This document shows, one piece after another, positions 1 through 4,839 of a stretch of 10,871 bases of DNA. The stretch is from CALAEC01 sp050692915. Its GTDB lineage: Bacteria > Actinomycetota > UBA4738 > CALAEC01. The notes under the pieces are model-generated. The model ran no database searches, was not told where the DNA came from, and saw nothing but the letters and a program-made list of their open reading frames with translations. Location: contig JBOGVU010000083.1 of assembly GCA_050692915.1 (NCBI GenBank), positions 1 to 10,871 of the forward strand. The letters are read 5' to 3'. Each line of letters opens with the position of its first letter. Positions within the stretch are counted from its first letter, which is position 1. A program made the position numbers and the translations under genes.

Positions 1-33
1 GTCGCAGGGCCTCCGCACGCCGTTCGATCCCAT
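1..33 (-). CDS. 5' end of an unidentified gene, cut by window edge
   Basis: Only the first eleven codons are visible (MGSNGVRRPCD), so no function can be named. The start is supported by a clean Shine-Dalgarno sequence on the minus strand (GAGGAGG, within 34-45) lying five bases before the ATG whose complement is at 31-33. The gene diverges from the amidase gene that starts at 312, so the 278 bp between them should hold control signals for both. The frame must run beyond the window to be real. A chance ATG after a purine-rich run is the alternative. Confidence 0.55.
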   Translation of the reverse strand, partial: MGSNGVRRPCD

Positions 34-146
34 CGCCGCCTCCTCGGTCGCGGCTCGACTATGCGACGAGGCACCGGCGGCGGCAAACGGAGGGAAAGAA
101 GGGAGGGCCCGCCGCATGGGTGGTGGCGACGGACCCTCCCCGGCCT

Positions 147-181
147 GAGACCGAGGGCTGCCCCTCCGTGGGCTCGGTCTC
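147..181. repeat. 9-bp perfect inverted repeat in divergent intergenic region
   Basis: The arms GAGACCGAG (147-155) and CTCGGTCTC (173-181) are perfectly complementary, around a 17-base loop that itself contains CCC and GGG runs. There is no T-tract on either side, so it is not a standard intrinsic terminator. It would lie in the 5' leader of the minus-strand gene starting at 33 if that gene is transcribed from about position 230. Role unknown. Confidence 0.6.
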
Positions 182-196
182 CTTGGCCGCCTCCGT

Positions 197-238
197 GTTC
201 CGGCTCCCCAGAAGACGGGGAGCACGCCCGCCCGGAAC
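197..238. repeat. Nested inverted repeat (two-part hairpin)
   Basis: An outer pair, GTTCCGG (197-203) with CCGGAAC (232-238), encloses an inner pair, CTCCCC (204-209) with GGGGAG (217-222), around a seven-base loop (AGAAGAC). The two stems stack, with a nine-base unpaired stretch on the 3' side (223-231). It sits beside the inverted repeat at 147-181. It may be leader structure in the minus-strand transcript. I could not match it to a known riboswitch class. Confidence 0.55.
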
Positions 239-256
239 GTACCACAAAGCGCTTTG
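235..256. promoter_or_regulatory. 12-bp palindrome with adjacent minus-strand -10-like box
   Basis: CAAAGCGCTTTG (245-256) is a perfect palindrome with a central CG, the symmetry typical of LacI-family operators and similar to cre-like AAAGCGCTTT sites. It stands out as AT-containing in a GC-rich region. Directly beside it on the minus strand is TACGTT (235-240), a TANNNT-type -10 candidate for the gene starting at 33. A repressor bound here would cover that promoter. The operator assignment is inferred from symmetry and position only. Confidence 0.4.
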
Positions 257-290
257 CCGCCGCGAGGTTCGCGCTGTCCGCCCCGGCTGG

Positions 291-299
291 TGGTAGCCT
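291..299 (+). promoter_or_regulatory. -10-like element of the amidase gene
   Basis: TGGTAGCCT contains TAGCCT (294-299), a TANNNT hexamer ending 12 bases before the ATG at 312. Transcription would start around 306, leaving at most a few bases of leader. No recognisable -35 box stands at the usual distance, and no Shine-Dalgarno precedes the ATG, which fits a leaderless or near-leaderless mRNA. It resembles the GGGTA elements upstream of other starts in this window. Confidence 0.35.
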
Positions 300-311
300 C
301 GAGCAGTCCGC

Positions 312-1679
312 ATGAGGCGCTTCCCCTCCTCCTTGGCACCGGCCATCGTGCTGGCGGCCGTTCTGTCGGTGGTCCCCCTCCCGGTGGCGGCACTGGGGCC
401 GCCCGAGACCATGGTGGCCACCCGGGCGCTGGGGGCCGTGGACGGCACCGGCGACACCGTGGATCCCGAGTTTCCGGTCAACTATCTCGGCGTGTCGTGG
501 GAGTCGGGCCTGCTGCCGTGGGTGCGGTTCCGGGATGACGACGGGACCTGGAGCTCTTGGAGCCGCGTGCACCAGGACGAGATCCCAACGGTCGAGGGCC
601 GGACCTGGTCGGCCCTGGTACCCGCCGGCGACGCCGACGCGTATCAGGTTCGGGGTCGGAACGCGGCGGTTCGGGCCGTGGCCATCAACACCACGGACGG
701 CCCGCGCCCGCTCCGGTGGTCGGAGCCTCAGGCCGTGGCTTCCCACCTGACCCAGCCGGCCCTGGTCACTCGGGCGGGGTGGGGGGCCAATGAGTCGCTC
801 CGCTGCAACGCCGACGGCACGCCGAAGTCCAAATGGAGCTTCCATTCGACCCGGAAGCTCATCGTGCACCACACCGTGACCGCGAACGCAGACCCGGATC
901 CCGCCGCCACCGTGAGGGCGATCTACCAGTACCACGTGCAGAGCCGGGGGTTCATCGACATCGCATACAACTTCCTGGTAGACGCGAACGGGACGATCTA
1001 CAAGGGCCGCTACTCCGGCCCGAACGGGACGTGCTACCAGGACACCACGACCGGCGAGGACGCGAACGGGCGCGGGGTCACCGGCGCCCACACGGGTGGG
1101 TGGAACTCCGGGACGATGGGCATCGCCGTCCTCGGGAACTACGAGGAGGTCCCGCTGTCCGAGGCGACCCGGATGGCCCTGGTGGAGCACCTGGCGTGGG
1201 AGTCGGAACGGCACCTCCTGGACCCGCTGGCCACCTCCACGTTCACGAACCCGGCCGGGGGAGGCTCGAAGACCACGCCGAACATCTCGGGGCACCGCGA
1301 CTGGTCGGCGACCGCGTGTCCCGGCCAGAACCTGTACGCCGTCCTGCCGACGATACGCCAGGAGGTGGCCGCCCGGACCGGGGCCATAGCGGCCCTCGAC
1401 ACGAAGGCCCCGCGCATCTCCCGGATCCGCTCCGCCGACGTGCAGCGGCGGCGAGCCAGGATCCGGTGGCGGACCTCGGAGCCCGCCACCGGCCAGGTGC
1501 GGTACTGGGTGCCGGGACGGAAACGCCGGCTCACCCCGCCGGCCACCTCGCTCCGGCGCCCTCACGATCTCGTGCTCCGGGGCCTCCGGCCGGACACTGA
1601 GTACCGGTTCGTGGTGATCGGCCGGGACGCCGCGGGCAACCTTGCCAAGAGCCGGGTGAAGCGGTTCGAGACCGGCTGA
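312..1679 (+). CDS. Secreted PGRP/amidase_2 family protein with C-terminal fibronectin-III-like domain
   Basis: A 455-residue exported protein that probably cleaves or binds the N-acetylmuramoyl-L-alanine link of peptidoglycan. Residues 1-28 form a signal peptide (Arg-Arg, then a hydrophobic run ending near PVAALG). Residues about 40-145 are a beta-rich region of the kind seen before PGRP domains in actinobacterial surface proteins. The PGRP/amidase_2 domain covers about 150-356, starting at TRAGWGANES. The zinc ligands are all present: His186 in IVHHT, His328 in ISGHRD and Cys336 in TACPG. Tyr219 in IAYNFLV is a typical active-site neighbour, and the core GAHTGGWNSGTMGIAVLGN is well conserved, so catalytic activity is likely. 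Residues 366-452 look like a fibronectin type III domain (LRGLRPDTEYRFVVIGRDAA). The ATG at 312 is the only start that gives a full signal peptide. The gene converges on the Cys-rich gene with a 4-bp gap. Confidence 0.92.
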   Translation: MRRFPSSLAPAIVLAAVLSVVPLPVAALGPPETMVATRALGAVDGTGDTVDPEFPVNYLGVSWESGLLPWVRFRDDDGTWSSWSRVHQDEIPTVEGRTWSALVPAGDADAYQVRGRNAAVRAVAINTTDGPRPLRWSEPQAVASHLTQPALVTRAGWGANESLRCNADGTPKSKWSFHSTRKLIVHHTVTANADPDPAATVRAIYQYHVQSRGFIDIAYNFLVDANGTIYKGRYSGPNGTCYQDTTTGEDANGRGVTGAHTGGWNSGTMGIAVLGNYEEVPLSEATRMALVEHLAWESERHLLDPLATSTFTNPAGGGSKTTPNISGHRDWSATACPGQNLYAVLPTIRQEVAARTGAIAALDTKAPRISRIRSADVQRRRARIRWRTSEPATGQVRYWVPGRKRRLTPPATSLRRPHDLVLRGLRPDTEYRFVVIGRDAAGNLAKSRVKRFETG

Positions 1680-1681
1680 GG

Positions 1682-1710
1682 CCTCAGCCCCCGTGAGGGT
1701 GGGGCTGAGG
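1682..1710. terminator. Bidirectional hairpin at convergent gene ends
   Basis: CCTCAGCCCC (1682-1691) and GGGGCTGAGG (1701-1710) form a perfect 10-bp stem with a nine-base loop. It begins three bases after the amidase stop and overlaps the last codons and stop of the Cys-rich gene on the other strand. There is no T-tract, as is common for actinobacterial terminator-like hairpins. Its position at a convergent junction argues for a role in ending transcription from both sides. Confidence 0.55.
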
Positions 1711-1836
1711 GACGAACTCGCCGAGCGCCACCACCACGCACCGGTAGCACTGCACGTTCGGACACTCCTCCCGCTCGCAGAAGAAGCAGACCTCGACGTC
1801 CCGCTCGCACGTGAGGCAGGCCAGGGCCTCATCCAT
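1684..1836 (-). CDS. Small Cys-rich putative zinc-binding protein
   Basis: A 50-residue protein with seven cysteines: Cys7-x2-Cys10, Cys17-x2-Cys20, Cys25, and Cys30-x2-Cys33. This spacing suggests a compact zinc-binding fold of the zinc-ribbon or knuckle type; an iron site is less likely. The C-terminal 17 residues have no Cys and carry two histidines. It starts inside the end of the rhodanese-CBS gene (ATGGATGA; 8-bp overlap), which points to translational coupling and a shared job. Proteins this short are easily missed, but the regular CxxC pattern and the overlap make it convincing. Function unknown; with a sulfurtransferase partner, a role in sulfur, metal or redox sensing is plausible but only inferred. 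Confidence 0.7.
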   Translation of the reverse strand: MDEALACLTCERDVEVCFFCEREECPNVQCYRCVVVALGEFVPQPHPHGG

Positions 1837-2341
1837 GGTCGTGCTCCTCGCCGTGCCGGCGCTGCCACTCCAGCGCGGCCTCGGCGGCGTCCTCCCGTCG
1901 GAGCACCCCGACCAGGATCCCGTCGCCGGTGGTGATCGGGGCGCTGGGGAGATCGTGCTCGACCATGTACCTGGCCATCTCGGCGATGGGGACGTGTGGT
2001 CGGAACGTGGACGGCCCAGGGCGCATGGCCTCCTCGATCGGGGTGGACGGGTCGCCCTCGAGCTGCTCGCCACGCAGAAGGCCGAGGACCACGCGCTCCT
2101 CGCTCACCACCACGCACACCTCCCATCCCGCGGCCCGGACGCGCTCAGCCACCTCCCCCCGCAGCTCGTCGAGGGCGCAGGTGGGGGCGTCGGGCCGGGC
2201 CACGGTGCCCGCCCGGGGCCAGGAGGCCACCCGCCCCTCGATGGGGAGGCCGGCCGCCAGCCAGTCCTGCTTCCCGCTGCCGTAGTCGTACACCTCGCCG
2301 AATCCCATGGTCTCGAGCCGCCACGCGGCCCGCGGACTCAT
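1829..2341 (-). CDS. Rhodanese C-terminal part plus CBS domain pair (distal part of UGA-interrupted gene)
   Basis: This 170-codon frame continues the rhodanese frame of 2345-2557 without a shift, after an intervening UGA and one Asp codon. Residues 1-36 (MSPRAAWRLETMGFGEVYDY and onward to AAGLP) are the C-terminal helix and edge strand of a rhodanese domain and cannot fold as one alone. Residues about 47-93 and 101-153 form two CBS motifs, the second ending in APITTGDGILVGVLRRED. CBS pairs usually bind adenine nucleotides and regulate an attached domain, so the intact product would be a sulfurtransferase under nucleotide control. The ATG used here is two codons past the UGA with no clear Shine-Dalgarno, so it may be internal Met rather than a true start. 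The end overlaps the Cys-rich gene by 8 bp. The whole read-through protein would be about 242 residues. Confidence 0.8.
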   Translation of the reverse strand: MSPRAAWRLETMGFGEVYDYGSGKQDWLAAGLPIEGRVASWPRAGTVARPDAPTCALDELRGEVAERVRAAGWEVCVVVSEERVVLGLLRGEQLEGDPSTPIEEAMRPGPSTFRPHVPIAEMARYMVEHDLPSAPITTGDGILVGVLRREDAAEAALEWQRRHGEEHDHG

Positions 2342-2347
2342 GTCTCA
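2314..2347 (-). other. In-frame UGA with bSECIS-like hairpin (possible selenocysteine site)
   Basis: The UGA occupies 2345-2347 (minus strand). Downstream, CGGGCCGC pairs with GCGGCUCG (one G-U) around a GUG triloop, giving an 8-bp stem spanning 2314-2332. Twenty bases separate the UGA from the loop, the loop is three bases long, and its first base is G. These agree with the bacterial SECIS rules as I remember them: loop 16-37 bases from the UGA, 3-14-base loop, a G in its first two positions. An alternative fold (stem with a bulged U, 2315-2339) also exists. GC-rich codons for the conserved PRAAWRLE segment make hairpins likely by chance, so this supports but does not establish selenocysteine insertion. 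Confidence 0.4.
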
Positions 2348-2557
2348 GGGATCGTCCCAGCAGTACACGACGACAGGCCGGGAGAGGTCCAGCCGCTCCT
2401 TCGCCTCGTCATCGATGCGGCGCAGGGGGATGTTGATCGCTCCCGGGAGATGCTCCTCGTCGAACTCCTCGGTGGGGAGGACCTCGACGAGCTGGGCGCC
2501 CTGATCCAGGAGCCGCCGCACCTCGTCGCGCTCGATCCGGCGGGGCATCCCGGCCAT
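2345..2557 (-). CDS. Rhodanese domain, N-terminal part (proximal part of UGA-interrupted gene)
   Basis: Seventy codons encode the front of a rhodanese sulfurtransferase domain: MPRRIERDEVRRLLDQGAQL, the conserved EEFDEEHLPGAINIPL segment (about 31-45), and VVVYCWDDP, whose Cys66 is at the catalytic-cysteine position. The frame then meets UGA at 2345-2347. In relatives with this loop as I know them, the pattern is YC-x4-C-x2-SPRAAW, so the UGA falls on the second cysteine. The frame downstream stays open and recognisably rhodanese. Two starts are possible: ATG at 2557, with GGGAAG almost touching it, or ATG at 2548, with the same GGGAAG at a better distance of about nine bases. If UGA is read as stop, the product lacks the second half of its domain and should be non-functional. 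Confidence 0.75.
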   Translation of the reverse strand: MAGMPRRIERDEVRRLLDQGAQLVEVLPTEEFDEEHLPGAINIPLRRIDDEAKERLDLSRPVVVYCWDDP

Positions 2558-2638
2558 CTTCCCACGGACACCCCGAGCAACTTGGGCGCCGCTCAGCCGG
2601 CCGCCGTCTCCTCCGGGGGCCGTCACAGAGGGACCCCG

Positions 2639-2667
2639 AATGTAGGCACTGGCGTGGCGTCCGCCAA
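2639..2667 (-). promoter_or_regulatory. Candidate promoter of the rhodanese-CBS cluster
   Basis: On the minus strand, TTGGCG (2662-2667) and TACATT (2639-2644) are separated by exactly 17 bases, resembling a sigma-70 type -35/-10 pair (TTGACA/TANNNT). Transcription would begin near 2632, giving a leader of about 75-85 bases before the rhodanese start. The call rests on spacing and partial consensus match. Confidence 0.45.
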
Positions 2668-2701
2668 CCGGGGTTGTTTGGTCGAGCGGATGCGTGGTAA
2701 G

Positions 2702-2723
2702 CCTTCGTTTGGACGAAAGGAGG
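2702..2723 (+). promoter_or_regulatory. Hairpin overlapping the ribosome binding site of the histone-like gene
   Basis: CCTTCGT (2702-2708) can pair with ACGAAAGG (2713-2720) with one bulged A and a TTGG loop. The 3' arm includes the first half of the strong Shine-Dalgarno AAAGGAGG (2716-2723), four bases before the ATG at 2728. Folding would partly hide the ribosome site, so translation could be tuned by this structure. A weak -35-like TTGTTT lies upstream at 2674-2679, without a convincing -10. Confidence 0.4.
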
Positions 2724-2727
2724 AGCG

Positions 2728-3345
2728 ATGGCAACGGCGAGGAAACGCACCACGCGCAAGGCTGCGGGGCGGAAGGCCGCGGCCACACGGAGGAGTCGCG
2801 CCCGGAAGGCCGCATCGACCCGCCGGCGGAGCACCGCGCGCCGGAAGACCGCGGCCCGGAAGACCGCGCGCCGGAAGAAGACAACGGGCCGCAAGAAGGC
2901 CACGGCTCGGCGGAAGACCACGGCGCGCAGGAAGACCACCGCCCGCCGCAAGCCCGCGGCCCGGAAGAAGGCCACAGGGCGGAAGAAGTCCACCGCCCGT
3001 AGGAAGACGACGCGGCGGAAGACCACGGCACGGAAGAAGACCGCCGCTCGCAGGAAGACCACGGCCCGCAAGAAGACGACCGCCCGCCGGAAGCCGGCGG
3101 CACGGAGGAAGACCGCGTCGCGGAAGAAGGCCACCACCCGGAAGGCTCCGGCCCGGAAGCGTGCGACCTCGAGGCCGACAACCGCGCCCGAGCCCGCGCC
3201 GCCGGTGGCTCCGCCGGCCCCCGCGCCGTCGCCGGAGCCCAGCCCGTGGTCGTGGTCGGAGCCGGAGCAGCGCCCGCAGACTCCCTCCACGGGAGGGTGG
3301 CCGTACGGCGGATCCGAGGAGGGCGAGAACCGGAACCCGCTCTAG
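2728..3345 (+). CDS. Histone H1-like Lys/Arg-rich DNA-binding protein with Pro-rich acidic tail
   Basis: A 205-residue protein. Residues 1 to about 150 are almost entirely Ala, Arg, Lys and Thr, arranged as a hexapeptide of the form A-R-[RK]-K-[TAP]-[TA], repeated about eighteen times. Such tails bind DNA without sequence specificity and compact the chromosome; similar stretches occur in actinobacterial HU C-termini and in bacterial H1-like proteins. Here there is no HU domain, so the basic region stands alone. From about residue 151 the character switches abruptly to Pro-rich, then to an uncharged or acidic tail with Trp residues (WSWSEPEQRP, GGSEEGENRN). This tail may limit aggregation or bind a partner. 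The start has a strong Shine-Dalgarno (AAAGGAGG). The gene ends four bases before the aldo/keto reductase stop on the other strand. Repetition keeps all opposite frames open, but none resembles a protein. Confidence 0.85.
   Translation: MATARKRTTRKAAGRKAAATRRSRARKAASTRRRSTARRKTAARKTARRKKTTGRKKATARRKTTARRKTTARRKPAARKKATGRKKSTARRKTTRRKTTARKKTAARRKTTARKKTTARRKPAARRKTASRKKATTRKAPARKRATSRPTTAPEPAPPVAPPAPAPSPEPSPWSWSEPEQRPQTPSTGGWPYGGSEEGENRNPL
2836..3162 (+). repeat. Imperfect 18-bp tandem repeats within the histone-like gene
   Basis: The coding sequence repeats a degenerate 18-bp unit (such as CGGAAGACCACGGCCCGC) giving the hexapeptide ARRKTT or ARKKTT. Units differ mainly at third positions and in Arg/Lys exchange. 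The unit count could change by slippage, so length is likely variable between strains. Confidence 0.75.
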
Positions 3346-3349
3346 CCGG

Positions 3350-4159
3350 TCAGCGGCCGGCCAGCCGGACCACCAGGTCCCGCTCCTCGGGCCCGAGCCA
3401 CGGCGGCGTCCCGGCCGCGGCGTCCTCAGCCATGTGCTCCGGGCTCGAGGTGGCCGGGATGGCCACATGGCACCGGGGGTCGGACAGGATCCACTTCAGG
3501 AGGGCCTGCGTCCAGGTTCGTATGCCGAACGCCTCCAGGGGCGCCAGCTCGGCCGGGTCCGGCCCCCGCCGCAGGAGGGCTCGTTCGGCGAACGGACGCA
3601 TCACCACCACCCCGAGGCCGAGCTCGTCCGCGGCGGGGAGGATCCGGCGCTCCACGTCGCGCTCCCACGGGTTGTACGGGACCTGCACCGCGGCGATCTT
3701 CCCGGTGCTCATGACCTCCTCGAGCTCCTCGAAAGCCGAGGGACTGTAGTGCGTGGCACCCACGGCTCCCACCAGCCCCTCCTGCCGAAGCCCCTCGAGC
3801 ATGGAGAGCTGCTCCGGCCAGGCCAGCAGGTTGTGCACCTGGTACAGGTCGACCCGACCGCCGAACCACTCGAGCGCCCGCCGGGCCTGCGCGCGCCCCT
3901 GGGCCGGGTCCGAGGCCCACACCTTCGTGGCTACCAGGGCGGCATCGCGCCGCCCCTCGAGGGCCGACCCCAGCACCCGCTCGGCCTCGCCGTACATCGG
4001 CGACGAGTCGAACAGCCTGGCCCCGAGATCCAGGGCCACGTCCACCACCCGGCGGCGGGCCCGCTCCTCCCGGTCCCCGCGGACGTCGAACGTGTTCCAC
4101 GTCCCCATCCCCACGACGGGCACACTGAGCCCCGAGGAACCGAGCTCCCGATCCTCCAT
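3350..4159 (-). CDS. Aldo/keto reductase
   Basis: A 269-residue cytosolic NADPH-dependent oxidoreductase of the AKR superfamily, reducing aldehydes or ketones to alcohols; the substrate cannot be told from sequence. The catalytic tetrad is complete: Asp51 and Tyr56 in LFDSSPMYGEAE, Lys79 in VATKVW and His109 in YQVHN. The N-terminal strand motif (LGSSGLSVPVVGMGTWNTF) and the later VQVPYNPWERD and GVVVMRPFAE segments follow the TIM-barrel order. The protein is somewhat shorter than the usual 280-320 residues because of compact C-terminal loops; nothing essential is missing. The ATG at 4159 has no Shine-Dalgarno, but TAGGGT lies eight bases upstream, consistent with a leaderless transcript. It diverges from the cupredoxin gene across 56 bp and converges on the histone-like gene with a 4-bp gap. 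Confidence 0.9.
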   Translation of the reverse strand: MEDRELGSSGLSVPVVGMGTWNTFDVRGDREERARRRVVDVALDLGARLFDSSPMYGEAERVLGSALEGRRDAALVATKVWASDPAQGRAQARRALEWFGGRVDLYQVHNLLAWPEQLSMLEGLRQEGLVGAVGATHYSPSAFEELEEVMSTGKIAAVQVPYNPWERDVERRILPAADELGLGVVVMRPFAERALLRRGPDPAELAPLEAFGIRTWTQALLKWILSDPRCHVAIPATSSPEHMAEDAAAGTPPWLGPEERDLVVRLAGR

Positions 4160-4167
4160 CGTGGAGA

Positions 4168-4176
4168 ACCCTACCC
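4168..4176 (-). promoter_or_regulatory. -10-like GGGTAGGGT element of the aldo/keto reductase
   Basis: On the minus strand, TAGGGT (4168-4173) fits TANNNT and ends eight bases before the ATG at 4159, so transcription would begin at or within one or two bases of the start codon. There is no clear -35. The GGGTA core is shared with elements before the sigma-factor, P-type ATPase and ABC genes. Confidence 0.4.
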
Positions 4177-4194
4177 GGGCCCCCGGCGAACGAT

Positions 4195-4203
4195 GGGTAG
4201 AGC
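4195..4203 (+). promoter_or_regulatory. GGGTAGAGC element upstream of cupredoxin
   Basis: GGGTAGAGC lies twelve bases before the cupredoxin ATG and back to back with the opposite-strand element at 4168-4176. Its hexamer TAGAGC lacks the final T of TANNNT. A start near 4210 would leave the Shine-Dalgarno at 4205-4210 out of the transcript, so this copy may be a chance match, with the true promoter further upstream. Confidence 0.25.
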
Positions 4204-4215
4204 GAGGAGGTGGCG

Positions 4216-4542
4216 ATGCGACGATGGATCACGACCGCCGCGGTGTCGGTGGTGACGGTGGCCTCCCTGGTCCCCTGGGCGACGCCCGCGGCTGGCGCGG
4301 CAGCCCGGGTGAAGGCAAACGACAACTTCTTCGGGCCCCGAACGATCACCGTGGAGCGAGGCACGCGGGTCCGGTGGGTCAACCGAGGCTCGAACCCCCA
4401 CACCACGACCGGGAAGAAGTGGGACAAGGACATCCCGGTGGGCGGGGCCGCCAGCCGGGTATTCAAGAAGCGAGGGACGTTCAAGTACGTCTGCACGATC
4501 CACGTCGACCAGGGCATGCGGGGCAAGGTGGTGGTGGTCTGA
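4216..4542 (+). CDS. Secreted plastocyanin-like cupredoxin (type I copper protein)
   Basis: A 108-residue exported blue-copper-type protein, expected to carry single electrons or hold copper outside the membrane. A signal peptide covers residues 1-29 (Arg-Arg, hydrophobic stretch, then ATPAAGAAA). The mature part is a single small cupredoxin domain with the ligand set in order: His62 in SNPHTTT, then Cys93, His96 and Met101 in YVCTIHVDQGM. This matches the H...C-x2-H-x4-M pattern of type I sites. ATG at 4216 is preferred because GAGGAGG (within 4204-4210) sits five bases before it; the GTG at 4210 overlaps that site. The gene overlaps the next reading frame by four bases. No membrane anchor is visible, so the protein would be soluble or loosely bound. 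Confidence 0.88.
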   Translation: MRRWITTAAVSVVTVASLVPWATPAAGAAARVKANDNFFGPRTITVERGTRVRWVNRGSNPHTTTGKKWDKDIPVGGAASRVFKKRGTFKYVCTIHVDQGMRGKVVVV

Positions 4543-4817
4543 CCGACATCGAGGTGACCCCGGCCGAGCCGGGGGTGTTCGGGGTCAGGGTGACCGAGGG
4601 GCGGGCGGCCACCGACCATCGGGTCACGGTGCCGCCGGGGTACCTCGAGGAGCTGGGCGTCCCTGAGGCCCACCCGGAGGCCGTGGTCCGTGAGTCCTTC
4701 GCCTTCCTCCTGGAGCGGGAGCCGGCCACCTCGATCCTGCCCGACTTCGCCTTGCCCGAGATCGCCCGGTACTTCCCCGAGTACCCGGCCGAGCTCCCCC
4801 GGCGCCTGGGCCCCTGA
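4539..4817 (+). CDS. Conserved-looking small protein, unknown function
   Basis: A 92-residue protein, probably cytosolic, acidic, with no signal peptide or membrane segment. The start is unusual: CTG at 4539, overlapping the cupredoxin stop as CTGA, with AAGGTGG about seven bases upstream. GTG at 4554 is the other option and would remove five residues. The frame has no ATG. Residues up to about 40 look like two or three beta strands (VFGVRVTEG, DHRVTVPPG); the C-terminal half is helical with RESFAFLLEREPATSIL and ends in ARYFPEYPAELPRRLG. This two-part shape resembles small actinobacterial hypothetical proteins I have seen, but I cannot name a family. Coupling to the cupredoxin gene may reflect packing rather than a shared task, as the two products should sit on opposite sides of the membrane. 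Confidence 0.65.
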   Translation: MTDIEVTPAEPGVFGVRVTEGRAATDHRVTVPPGYLEELGVPEAHPEAVVRESFAFLLEREPATSILPDFALPEIARYFPEYPAELPRRLGP

Positions 4818-4837
4818 GGGAATTTTTGGGCCCCTCA
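4808..4837 (+). terminator. Weak inverted repeat with T-tract after the small gene
   Basis: TGAGGG (4815-4820) and CCCTCA (4832-4837) pair around an AT-rich loop holding TTTTT (4823-4827). GGGCCCCT also occurs twice as a direct repeat (4808-4815 and 4828-4835). It could end transcription of the cupredoxin pair or act as a site controlling the sigma-factor gene directly downstream. Neither can be chosen from sequence. Confidence 0.3.
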
Positions 4838-4839
4838 CA

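Noticed and set aside
143..181. CTGAGA near 145-150 as a TPP riboswitch core
   Set aside because: The matching CTGATC-type second half and the other conserved helices are missing.
59..481. Minus-strand 140-codon frame in the intergenic region
   Set aside because: It runs from inside the amidase signal-peptide region through the inverted repeats; no Shine-Dalgarno or recognisable domain, and the hairpins there argue for non-coding DNA.
2409..3468. Three overlapping minus-strand frames opposite the histone-like gene
   Set aside because: The 18-bp repeat keeps all frames open; the translations are repetitive Leu/Arg/Gly strings without protein features.
4210..4212. GTG at 4210 as the cupredoxin start
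   Set aside because: It overlaps the Shine-Dalgarno that serves the ATG at 4216; the later start gives a normal signal peptide with good spacing.
1811..4255. Very long plus-strand open frame (814 codons)
   Set aside because: It runs antisense through the rhodanese-CBS and aldo/keto reductase genes and out of frame through the histone-like gene. Composition is Pro/Arg/Gly-rich with no domain; it is a product of high GC.
4818..4827. GGAATT upstream of the sigma-factor gene as an ECF-type -35
   Set aside because: No matching ECF -10 at the proper distance, and a single short match in an AT-containing patch is weak.
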